Assembly (NCBI GenBank): GCA_902494855.1
Contig: CABUVC010000100.1
Span: forward strand, 1-6,099
Reading direction: 5' to 3'
Length of the DNA stretch: 6,099 bases
Source: an uncultured Collinsella sp.
GTDB lineage: Bacteria > Actinomycetota > Coriobacteriia > Coriobacteriales > Coriobacteriaceae
Part shown: positions 1 to 4,995 of the stretch, in pieces
Numbering within the stretch: the first letter of the stretch is position 1
Layout: the number at the start of each line of letters is the position of its first letter
Notes under the pieces: generated by a model
What the model saw: the letters and a program-made list of their open reading frames with translations, nothing else
What the model was told of the DNA's origin: nothing
Database searches by the model: none
Program-made: the position numbers and the translations under genes

Positions 1-1340
1 AAGGCATCGTTGAGCTTGGCGGCCTTCTCGGCGTTCTTGGCGGCGAGCTCCTCCTGGGAGATCTCGGCCTCCTCGGCGCACTTCTGGGCGTCATAGGCAC
101 GGAAGAACGGGTAGTACAGAACGAAGTCGACGACCAGGATAAGGGCGAGCATCACAAAGGCGAGCGGCTGGAAGCCCAGGCCCATGATGGTACCGATGGG
201 GCCGGGGACGGTCCAAGGCAGGGTGTACATAAAGCCGTTCATGCCCAAGAAGTCGATAAAGATCTTGAGGATCCAGATGTTGGCGATCGGGGCAAAGACA
301 AACGGGACAAAGAAGACGGGGTTGAGCACGATAGGCGCGGCGAACAGCAGCGGCTCGTTGACGGCAAAGCAGACCGGGACGATGGCGGCCTTACCGACAG
401 CGCGCATCTCCTGGGACTTGGCCAGGAAGCAGAACATAAAGACCAGGACGAGCGTGGCGCCGGTGCCGCCCATGCAGACGACGAAGTACTGGGCGCCCTG
501 CGTCAGAACAGCGGAGGCGTGCTCGCCGGCCTGGAACGCAGCCAGGTTGTCGGTCATGTTGGCAACGAGCGCGGCGGCGATGGCGGGCTCGACGATCGAG
601 GGACCGTGGACGCCGACGAACCAGAACAGGCTCATGGCGCCGTAGATCACAGCAAGGCCGATGTAGCCGTCGGCAGCGGTGAACAGGGGCTGGAACACCT
701 GGATGACGCCCTGGGCAAAGCAGAAGCCAAAAGCAGCGCGGAAGACGATGTCAAAGACCCAAAAGACGGTGATGCAGACGGAGAAGGGGATGATGTCCTT
801 AAAGGTCTGCGAGATGTTGGGCGGAACCTGCTCGGGCATCTTGACGGTGATGTTGCGCTTAATGAAGAACTTGTAGATGATGCCGGTCACAAACGCAGCG
901 ATAAAGGCGGTCAACAGGCCTTTGGAACCAAGGTAGGTGGTGTTGAAGCCGCTGGCAGCGTCCGTGGCGATCGTGTCGCTCGAAAGGAGCAAGAAGCCGA
1001 TGATGGCTGCGCACATGCACGAGATGAAGTTGATCTGGTTGTTCTTGGGTAGATCGCGGTTCTGGGCGTCGGCGAAGTGCTTGGCCGTGGTGGCGGCGCA
1101 GGCGATGGCCAGGATGCCCATGGAGTAGTTGTAGCACTTCCACAGGGCGTTGTTGATGTCATCGGGCCAGTAGAAACCCCAGATGTTGGGGACCGAGGCT
1201 ACCAGGCAGAAGATGGACGAGAAGATGATGATGGGGATGACGGAGATAAAGCCGTCGCGGATCGCCTTGAGGTACTTGTTGCGGGCGATCGCGTTGAAAA
1301 AGGGCTGGCCCTTTTCGATGATGGCGATGAGTTGCTCCAT
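1..1340 (-). CDS. lacE: Lactose-specific PTS permease, EIIC domain (LacE), C-terminus cut by window edge
   Basis: Membrane channel of the lactose phosphotransferase system, which takes up lactose and delivers it as lactose-6-phosphate. The 446 codons read here are the EIIC domain: several long hydrophobic segments (about residues 31-50, 74-86, 105-120, 142-157, 183-208, 226-243, 285-306, 335-360, 393-412). The family signature VHGPSIVEP lies at residues 244-252, with the conserved His245 and Glu251; the GGTGATL stretch follows at 291-297 and the NEP substrate-site motif at 328-330. These match remembered streptococcal and staphylococcal LacE closely. After about residue 416 the chain becomes a charged, Ala/Glu-rich linker, as in LacE proteins that continue into a IIB domain with the phosphocysteine; that part would lie beyond base 1. 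The start is set by a good ribosome binding site (TAGGAG) 6 nt upstream. Divergent from the LacI-type regulator and preceded by two LacI-type operators. Confidence 0.93.
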   Translation of the reverse strand, partial: MEQLIAIIEKGQPFFNAIARNKYLKAIRDGFISVIPIIIFSSIFCLVASVPNIWGFYWPDDINNALWKCYNYSMGILAIACAATTAKHFADAQNRDLPKNNQINFISCMCAAIIGFLLLSSDTIATDAASGFNTTYLGSKGLLTAFIAAFVTGIIYKFFIKRNITVKMPEQVPPNISQTFKDIIPFSVCITVFWVFDIVFRAAFGFCFAQGVIQVFQPLFTAADGYIGLAVIYGAMSLFWFVGVHGPSIVEPAIAAALVANMTDNLAAFQAGEHASAVLTQGAQYFVVCMGGTGATLVLVFMFCFLAKSQEMRAVGKAAIVPVCFAVNEPLLFAAPIVLNPVFFVPFVFAPIANIWILKIFIDFLGMNGFMYTLPWTVPGPIGTIMGLGFQPLAFVMLALILVVDFVLYYPFFRAYDAQKCAEEAEISQEELAAKNAEKAAKLNDA

Positions 1341-1403
1341 GCAATGCTCCTAAGAGTCGGTGGGTTAGCAACGATGGTAGCTTTTGGCGTTCGGTTGCCA
1401 AAA

Positions 1404-1417
1404 TGTTGACGTTGCCA
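1404..1417 (-). promoter_or_regulatory. LacI-family operator O1, proximal to lacE
   Basis: Read on the minus strand the site is TGGCAACGTCAACA. It fits the LacI/CcpA-family pattern TGNNANCGNTNNCA except at one position (C for T at position 10). It is centred about 70 bp upstream of the lacE start codon, suitable for control of that promoter. It is the near mirror copy of the site at 1525-1538. The likely binder is the LacI-family protein encoded at 1699-2703; a CcpA-like global regulator cannot be excluded from sequence alone. Confidence 0.65.
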
Positions 1418-1524
1418 TTTTGCGACACAAAAAAAAGACGCGAACCGGTGGTTCCTATGCCTGCGAACCATCGATTCCTTACGCGTGAACGTTTGAGCCG
1501 CCCGGTGGCTCTGTGTTTGCACAA

Positions 1525-1538
1525 TGGCAACGTTAACA
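1525..1538 (+). promoter_or_regulatory. LacI-family operator O2, distal
   Basis: TGGCAACGTTAACA fits the LacI/CcpA-family operator pattern TGNNANCGNTNNCA at every fixed position. The identity to O1 extends outward: 1396-1423 and the reverse complement of 1519-1546 agree at 24 of 28 bases. The two centres are 121 bp apart, a distance at which a tetrameric or bridged LacI-type repressor could form a DNA loop over the lacE promoter. Confidence 0.68.
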
Positions 1539-1631
1539 TTTGGGCGACAAAAGCCGTTCGTGGAAGCGGGATTGTCGGTGAACGGTAGGTTTTGGGTGGT
1601 GAGCGTATGGCGGAGGAGGCGTTAGATATAC

Positions 1632-1645
1632 TTGAAAGTGTTCAA
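1632..1645. promoter_or_regulatory. TTGAA-N4-TTCAA palindrome upstream of the regulator gene
   Basis: The 14-mer TTGAAAGTGTTCAA has perfect 5-base arms around AGTG. It differs at one base from the palindrome TTGAATGTGTTCAA at 4875-4888 in front of lacA, and the A-rich flank also matches. Its left end, TTGAAA (1632-1637), could serve as a -35 box with TAGGAT (1656-1661) as a weak -10 at 18-bp spacing, so a bound protein would cover the promoter of the regulator gene. The binder is unknown; the site does not resemble O1/O2. Confidence 0.5.
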
Positions 1646-1658
1646 AATAACTGCGTAG

Positions 1659-1676
1659 GATGCCATCAATGGCATC
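1659..1676. promoter_or_regulatory. Perfect 18-bp palindrome, candidate autoregulatory operator
   Basis: GATGCCATCAATGGCATC has perfect 8-base arms around CA. Its inner 14 bases (1661-1674, TGCCATCAATGGCA) fit the LacI-family pattern TGNNANCGNTNNCA apart from the central CG, which is CA here. It lies 22 bp upstream of the regulator start codon, where a bound repressor would block its own transcription. With only 2 bases between the arms it is unlikely to form a stable RNA hairpin with all pairs closed, which favours a protein-binding site. Confidence 0.5.
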
Positions 1677-1698
1677 GTTGACATAGAAAGATCGACCT

Positions 1699-2703
1699 AT
1701 GGCCGCTGTTAAAAAATCGGTTTCCGTTAAGGACGTAGCGCGTCTCGCGGGCGTCTCGGAGCAGACGGTCTCGCGCACCGTGCACGATTCGCCCAGCGTG
1801 CGCCCCGAGACCAAGGAGCGCGTGCGTGCCGCCATGCGCGAGCTGGGGTATCGTCCAAACTTTGCCGGCCGTTCGCTGCGTCGCGGCAAGTTCAAGACCG
1901 TCGGCGTCGCCATGTTCAACATTACCGGTACCGGCAACCTCGACCGTATGGAGGGCTTTGCCGCCGCGGCCGACAAACACGGCTATGCCATTACCCTCAC
2001 TAAAGTAGATGGACACCCCTATACCCTCGAGAGCGCATCGTCGCGCATGAGCGCACTGCCAGTGGACGGCATGGTCGTGATCATGAACCGCATGCCGGCG
2101 GACTTTGGCACCTTTGAGCCGCTGCCCGGTATGCAGACGGTGCTCGTTACCATGCTGGAGCACCCGCTGTGCTCGACGGTTGATAACGATCAGTTCGATT
2201 GCTCGCGCCAGGTTGTCGAGTACTTGCTGGGGCAGGGGCACAAGACCGTGCACTTTATCTCGTGCCCCGAGCGCTCGCTTTCGGGCATGCAACGCGAGGA
2301 GGGCTGGCGCGAGACATTGCGCGTGCATGGTATTGAGCCGCCGCGGCTCGTCCGTGGCGATTGGACAGCGCAGAGCGGGTATGCTGCCGGTCAGGCTCTG
2401 GCGGACGATCCGACCTGTACGGCCATTTATGCTTCTAACGACGCCATGGCCTACGGCTGCATTCGCGGGCTCGAGTCGCGCGGAAAGCGCGTGCCCCAGG
2501 ATGTGAGCGTGGTGGGTGTTGATGACAGCCTGGGCGATATCGTGCCCGACCGTCGCCTGACGACGGTACGCTTTGACAACAAGCGCGTCGGCATGTGGGC
2601 GGTCGACAAGATTGCCGGCGCCGAGGGAGGTGCGTCTGGCGTGGAGCACATGCTGATCCCCGGTGTGCTCGTAGAGGGCGATACGGTGCGCGATTTGCGT
2701 TAG
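1699..2703 (+). CDS. LacI/GalR-family transcriptional regulator
   Basis: DNA-binding sugar-responsive regulator, 334 aa, full length for the family. Residues 8-29 form the LacI helix-turn-helix (VKDVARLAGVSEQTVSRTV) with recognition residues Glu21-Gln22 where E. coli LacI has Tyr17-Gln18. The hinge follows at about 52-62 (RPNFAGRSLRR, with the minor-groove leucine Leu60). The periplasmic-binding-protein-like sensor domain runs from about 66 to the end. Counterparts of the inducer contacts of E. coli LacI are present: Arg199 before GW, Trp222 in GDWTAQSG, Asn247 in ASNDAMA and Asp275 in VGVDDS. That supports a galactoside or related sugar as ligand. The start gives the intact helix-turn-helix; the ribosome binding site is weak (AAAGA, about 7 nt upstream). 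It diverges from lacE, whose control region holds matching LacI-type operators, so it probably regulates lacE. No terminator is evident after the stop, so readthrough to lacF is possible. The tagatose pathway in Firmicutes normally uses a DeoR-type LacR, so no symbol is given. Confidence 0.93.
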   Translation: MAAVKKSVSVKDVARLAGVSEQTVSRTVHDSPSVRPETKERVRAAMRELGYRPNFAGRSLRRGKFKTVGVAMFNITGTGNLDRMEGFAAAADKHGYAITLTKVDGHPYTLESASSRMSALPVDGMVVIMNRMPADFGTFEPLPGMQTVLVTMLEHPLCSTVDNDQFDCSRQVVEYLLGQGHKTVHFISCPERSLSGMQREEGWRETLRVHGIEPPRLVRGDWTAQSGYAAGQALADDPTCTAIYASNDAMAYGCIRGLESRGKRVPQDVSVVGVDDSLGDIVPDRRLTTVRFDNKRVGMWAVDKIAGAEGGASGVEHMLIPGVLVEGDTVRDLR

Positions 2704-2733
2704 GGTGCGGTCCTGTTTGGGTTGCCGCTAACT

Positions 2734-2835
2734 GTGTTCGATACTGTTCAGATTGGTTTAAAAACCGTTCACGGACGAAAATTGACCGTTCATAGCTCGA
2801 AATTACGTTTTGCGATGTTCTTTTTTGTTTGAATG
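2734..2835 (+). promoter_or_regulatory. lacF control region with phased GTTC repeats
   Basis: The 214 bp between the regulator stop and lacF contain a series of direct GTTC repeats starting at 2736, 2746, 2767, 2788 and 2817. The first four are spaced 10, 21 and 21 bp, one or two helical turns, and three of the five read GTTCA or GTTCAC. A GGTTT-AA-AAACC palindrome lies at 2755-2766. The tail of the region (TGTTCTTTTTTG at 2816-2827 and TGTTTGAATG at 2826-2835) reuses words found upstream of lacA. TTGACC at 2782-2787 resembles a -35 box, but the matching -10 (TACGTT, 2804-2809) is poor, so the promoter is not placed with confidence. Confidence 0.45.
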
Positions 2836-2917
2836 CTAATGTTTCTGCCATACAGAACGCAGCGCGTATGCCCGGACGCGATGCTCTCCATTGGTTCATA
2901 TGTGAAAGGAACGCAAT

Positions 2918-3256
2918 ATGGCAACCAAAGAAGAAATCTCGATGGTTGGATTCGAGATTGTCGCATACGCAGGTGACGCCCAGACCGATCTGCTTGCAGC
3001 GCTCGATGCTGCTCGCGAGGGTGATTTTGAGAAGGCCGAACAGCTGCACAAGGATGCCAGCGATGCACTTATCGGTGCCCACGACACGCAGACCAAGCTG
3101 CTTTCGCAGGAGGCCGGCGGCGGCGAGATGGAGATGACCTTCATCATGGCCCACGCTCAGGACACTCTCATGACCACTATGATCCTGGAGAAGCAGGCCC
3201 GCTTTACCATCGATGCCTACAAGCGCATCGCTGAGCTCGAGGCCAAGCTCGCCTAA
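2918..3256 (+). CDS. lacF: Lactose-specific PTS phosphotransferase component EIIA (LacF)
   Basis: Cytoplasmic phosphocarrier of the lactose PTS: it accepts phosphate from HPr on a histidine and passes it to the cysteine of EIIB-Lac. The 112-aa chain is all-helical in character and covers the whole lactose/cellobiose EIIA family length. The opening stretch GFEIVAYAGDA (residues 11-21) and the active-site helix IMAHAQDTLMTT (76-87) are typical. His79 aligns with the phosphorylated histidine and Asp82 with the metal-binding aspartate of lactococcal EIIA-Lac. Thr83 replaces the second histidine found in the usual HGQDHLMT or HAQDHLMT motif. A clear ribosome binding site (AAAGGA) sits 7 nt before the start. 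It is separated from its partner lacE by the regulator gene and is followed at once by a strong terminator, so its transcript ends here. A chitobiose/cellobiose EIIA is the main alternative; the lac genes around it favour lactose. Confidence 0.93.
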   Translation: MATKEEISMVGFEIVAYAGDAQTDLLAALDAAREGDFEKAEQLHKDASDALIGAHDTQTKLLSQEAGGGEMEMTFIMAHAQDTLMTTMILEKQARFTIDAYKRIAELEAKLA

Positions 3257-3283
3257 CGAGCTCGCACAACCTCGTCCCCTTCC

Positions 3284-3316
3284 AAAAACCCTGCCGCTAT
3301 CCGCGGCAGGGTTTTT
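3284..3316 (+). terminator. Rho-independent terminator after lacF
   Basis: A 9-bp perfect GC-rich stem, CCCTGCCGC (3289-3297) paired with GCGGCAGGG (3303-3311), closes a 5-nt loop and is followed by TTTTT (3312-3316). Five A bases precede the stem, so it extends to 14 bp and could act on both strands. It lies 28 bp after the lacF stop codon. Confidence 0.92.
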
Positions 3317-3421
3317 CTGTATCCCACCTATCTAGGTTGCGGCGAAATAGGGGCCGACAGCCCCAAATGACCCACTTTTCCCGTCCCCGGAGGATCGGTT
3401 GGCAGCGCTCGCCACGAAACT

Positions 3422-3559
3422 GGCTCATCTACTACGTTTAACCCGATACCCTCGAACACACCCGCGTTTCATGAAAAATCGCAGGACTTCTACCTGCGGT
3501 TTTGTTTTTTCGCTTTGTGGCATGGTCGGGGATGGGCGGTTAAACGTAGTAGATGGGCC
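3422..3559. repeat. Long-range inverted repeat enclosing a terminator-like hairpin
   Basis: The arm 3422-3443 and the arm 3538-3559 are inverted copies: GGTTAAACGTAGTAGATG (3538-3555) pairs perfectly with 3426-3443 (18 bp), then a G-U wobble and three more pairs follow, for a 22-bp stem. About 94 bases lie between the arms. They include the hairpin at 3480-3498 with its T-run. The arrangement could be a non-autonomous mobile or REP-like element, or a structured RNA. I recognise no named family with confidence. Confidence 0.7.
3475..3510. terminator. Terminator-like hairpin inside the inverted repeat
   Basis: The stem CGCAGG (3480-3485) / CCTGCG (3493-3498) has a 7-nt loop and is followed by GTTTTGTTTTTT (3499-3510) on the plus strand. 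AAAAA (3474-3478) precedes it, so a minus-strand transcript also gets a short U-run. The stem is short (6 GC-rich bp), so efficiency is uncertain. No gene of its own feeds into it: the lacF transcript should already have stopped at 3316. Confidence 0.6.
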
Positions 3560-3672
3560 CATTTCATGGCGGGCGGATTATGCAGCAGCTTGTTGCGCCT
3601 CCTGCCGTTCGGTTTTTCGATGGGTGGGTATACTTTCCACCGCAATACAGGCCGGAATGAGGAGGTATCCAA

Positions 3673-4686
3673 ATGCCGGACAACGGATCAATTCAAAAAA
3701 GAGACGCGTATGAGATGGCTCATGGGCGTCCTGTCCAGATAACCGAGCATACGACGGTAACCGAGCTGCAGCCCAGCCTGTCCGATGTCGTGTGCGCAAA
3801 CAAAAAGCTGCAGATTGGCTTTATCGTTGCGCTCGTGGTGCTGGCGCTGCTGTCGGGCTTTGTAGCTCGTCCGCATTTTGCCGATACCAAGACTTGGGAC
3901 TCCACCATCGAGGTCATCGATCAAAAGAAAGGTAACGTACTGGCGCTCACGACCTCGTGCGTGGCGCTATCTGCGGGCATTACCGCGCTGCCGGGTGATA
4001 CGGGAACGCCGGTTGCCGAGCAGCTCGCGCAGCTTTCAGGCAACTTGGGCATCGTGCTTGCCGTGCTCTATCTCGAGAAATATCTGCTGACTATTTTGTG
4101 GTCGGTTGGCCTAGGCACCTTAATCCCGTTTGCGTTGGTGCTCTTTGCGGTGTCGCTTGGCATTCATGGGCGCTGGAGCACGAGCGCCGTCCTGCGCCGC
4201 GTGGCGACTCGCGTGCTGGTGGTTGCCATGATCGGCATGGCGTTGGTGCCTGCAAGCGTATGGGTGTCGCAAAAGGTCGACGAAACGTATCGAGTGAGCA
4301 TCGAGGCAGCCGAGCAAAAGGCGGCCGACGCTGTGAGTGCGGCAGATAGCGACAGCTCCAAAGCAAGCAAGAAAAAGACCGAGTCCACAGAGTCCAAGAG
4401 CGTGCTTGAGCAGCTTGCCGACGGTGCCTCGGGTCTCGTCACGTCGGTGACCAGCGGCGCCAAGCAGATGACCGATGAGATCGTGCAACAGGTGACCGAC
4501 CTCATCGAAGGCGTCATCGTGATGATCGTGACCTCGTGTGTGATTCCTCTACTGGTGCTCGTGGCGTTTCTGTGGCTGGGCCACACCCTGCTGGGGATCG
4601 ATATCTCCGGCCCGGCGAACTATCTGACGGGCCGCTTTCTGAGTGCTCCGTCCAAGCACGCCAAAAAGGGTGGGCAGTTCGAGTAA
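3673..4686 (+). CDS. Multi-pass membrane protein of unknown function
   Basis: I do not recognise a named family for this 337-aa protein. Residues 1-45 are a polar N-terminus. Hydrophobic segments follow at about 46-65, 88-106, 124-164 (probably two passes split near 143) and 177-199. Residues 200-275 are polar and rich in Ala, Ser, Lys, Glu and Asp, consistent with a helical, possibly coiled-coil soluble part, containing a Ser/Lys-rich stretch (227-243). A last hydrophobic segment spans about 279-308, and the C-terminus is basic. A Gly-Pro-rich turn GDTGTP lies at 108-113. No catalytic motif, transporter signature or signal peptidase site is visible. The start is supported by a strong AGGAGG 7 nt upstream. 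It has its own terminator and no evident part in lactose use, so it looks like an independent unit between the two plus-strand lac blocks. Confidence 0.88.
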   Translation: MPDNGSIQKRDAYEMAHGRPVQITEHTTVTELQPSLSDVVCANKKLQIGFIVALVVLALLSGFVARPHFADTKTWDSTIEVIDQKKGNVLALTTSCVALSAGITALPGDTGTPVAEQLAQLSGNLGIVLAVLYLEKYLLTILWSVGLGTLIPFALVLFAVSLGIHGRWSTSAVLRRVATRVLVVAMIGMALVPASVWVSQKVDETYRVSIEAAEQKAADAVSAADSDSSKASKKKTESTESKSVLEQLADGASGLVTSVTSGAKQMTDEIVQQVTDLIEGVIVMIVTSCVIPLLVLVAFLWLGHTLLGIDISGPANYLTGRFLSAPSKHAKKGGQFE

Positions 4687-4720
4687 CTTAAACAACTGTA
4701 TATACCGAGGCATACCGCCG

Positions 4721-4756
4721 AAGGGCGGCCGAGATGCGTTCTCGGCCGCCCTTTTT
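4721..4756 (+). terminator. Rho-independent terminator after the membrane-protein gene
   Basis: A perfect 11-bp stem, GGGCGGCCGAG (4723-4733) with CTCGGCCGCCC (4741-4751), closes a 7-nt loop and is followed by TTTTT (4752-4756). Two A bases before the stem can pair with the first T bases. It lies 34 bp after the stop codon and isolates the lacAB unit from upstream transcription. Confidence 0.94.
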
Positions 4757-4825
4757 GTTTGTTGAATACGTGGTAAGCCGGGCCTTCCCTGAGCCTAAAC
4801 GGTCGCCAATCATCCGCGAACGGTA

Positions 4826-4845
4826 TTTGTTCAAAAAAGAACAAA
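4826..4845. promoter_or_regulatory. Perfect palindrome TTTGTTC-N6-GAACAAA upstream of lacA
   Basis: Perfect 7-base arms flank six A bases. The word CAAAAAAGAACA within it (4832-4843) is found inverted at 2816-2827 upstream of lacF. It lies about 17 bp upstream of the possible lacA -35 box, a position equally suited to an activator or an upstream repressor half of a loop. Confidence 0.5.
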
Positions 4846-4873
4846 GATAAACAAATAGTTATTGCAGTAAATG

Positions 4874-4901
4874 TTTGAATGTGTTCAAATAAACATGAAC
4901 A
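4874..4901. promoter_or_regulatory. Overlapping palindromes at the lacA promoter
   Basis: Two palindromes overlap. TTTGAA-TGTG-TTCAAA occupies 4874-4889 and repeats the site at 1632-1645 with one change in the 14-base core. TGTTCA-N8-TGAACA occupies 4882-4901. A further GAAC lies 10 bp after the GAAC at 4897, as in the phased repeats before lacF. The overlap with the likely -10 suggests repression. The binding protein is not identified. Confidence 0.55.
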
Positions 4902-4995
4902 GTGAAGAACCGCACATTCAGATGCCCGGACCTGAACGCGATTCAACACTTCCAAACAGAAACTACGCACCTGCGTATCTCTCAAGGAGGATGTC

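Larger units (their letters stand above)
1341..1698. promoter_or_regulatory. Divergent lacE / regulator control region
   Basis: This 358-base stretch has no credible gene. It separates the divergent lacE and LacI-type genes and must hold both promoters. It contains two LacI-type operators in inverted orientation (1404-1417 and 1525-1538) inside a 28-base imperfect inverted repeat, a run of A at 1429-1436, alternating GAACC/GGTTC pentamers (1442-1446, 1450-1454, 1465-1469), a TTGAA-N4-TTCAA palindrome at 1632-1645, and an 18-base perfect palindrome at 1659-1676. I could not assign a convincing -35/-10 pair for lacE. Confidence 0.75.
3317..3656. other. Gene-free stretch between lacF and the membrane-protein gene
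   Basis: No coding frame here has a credible start, ribosome binding site or recognisable protein. A small hairpin GGGGC-cgaca-GCCCC lies at 3350-3364, followed by the inverted-repeat element at 3422-3559 and a 10-bp palindrome ATGGGCCCAT at 3553-3562. TATACT at 3629-3634 is a plausible -10 box for the gene at 3673, about 40 bp upstream of its start, but no good -35 is visible. Confidence 0.6.
4757..4995 (+). promoter_or_regulatory. lacA promoter and leader region
   Basis: The stretch between the terminator and lacA is AT-rich from 4824 to 4900 and holds three palindromes (4826-4845, 4874-4889, 4882-4901). A possible promoter is TTGCAG (4862-4867) and TCAAAT (4885-4890) at 17-bp spacing; the -10 would then lie inside two of the palindromes. 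The leader from about 4906 contains AGAACCGCA and ATGCCCGGAC (4922-4931), words also found in the same order upstream of lacF. No gene is seen here. Confidence 0.6.

Noticed and set aside
519..1052. 177-codon open frame on the plus strand
   Set aside because: It lies entirely antisense to lacE, which has a clear family match; its Asp/Gly/Val-rich composition is the typical mirror of C/G-ending codons.
1406..1434. TTGACG followed by an A-run, looking like a plus-strand promoter
   Set aside because: The -10 position would be AAAAAA with no T, and TTGACG is part of operator O1; the regulator start lies nearly 270 bp away.
1666..2649. 327-codon open frame on the minus strand
   Set aside because: Antisense shadow of the LacI-family gene, created by biased third codon positions; no ribosome binding site or recognisable domain.
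2435..3154. 239-codon open frame on the minus strand across the lacF control region
   Set aside because: It overlaps both the regulator end and lacF, has Arg/Ser/Pro-rich low-quality sequence, and would cross the AT-rich control region without a credible start.
3399..3713. 104-codon open frame on the plus strand
   Set aside because: It runs through the inverted repeat and the internal hairpin, overlaps the strong ribosome binding site of the next gene, and shows no recognisable protein.
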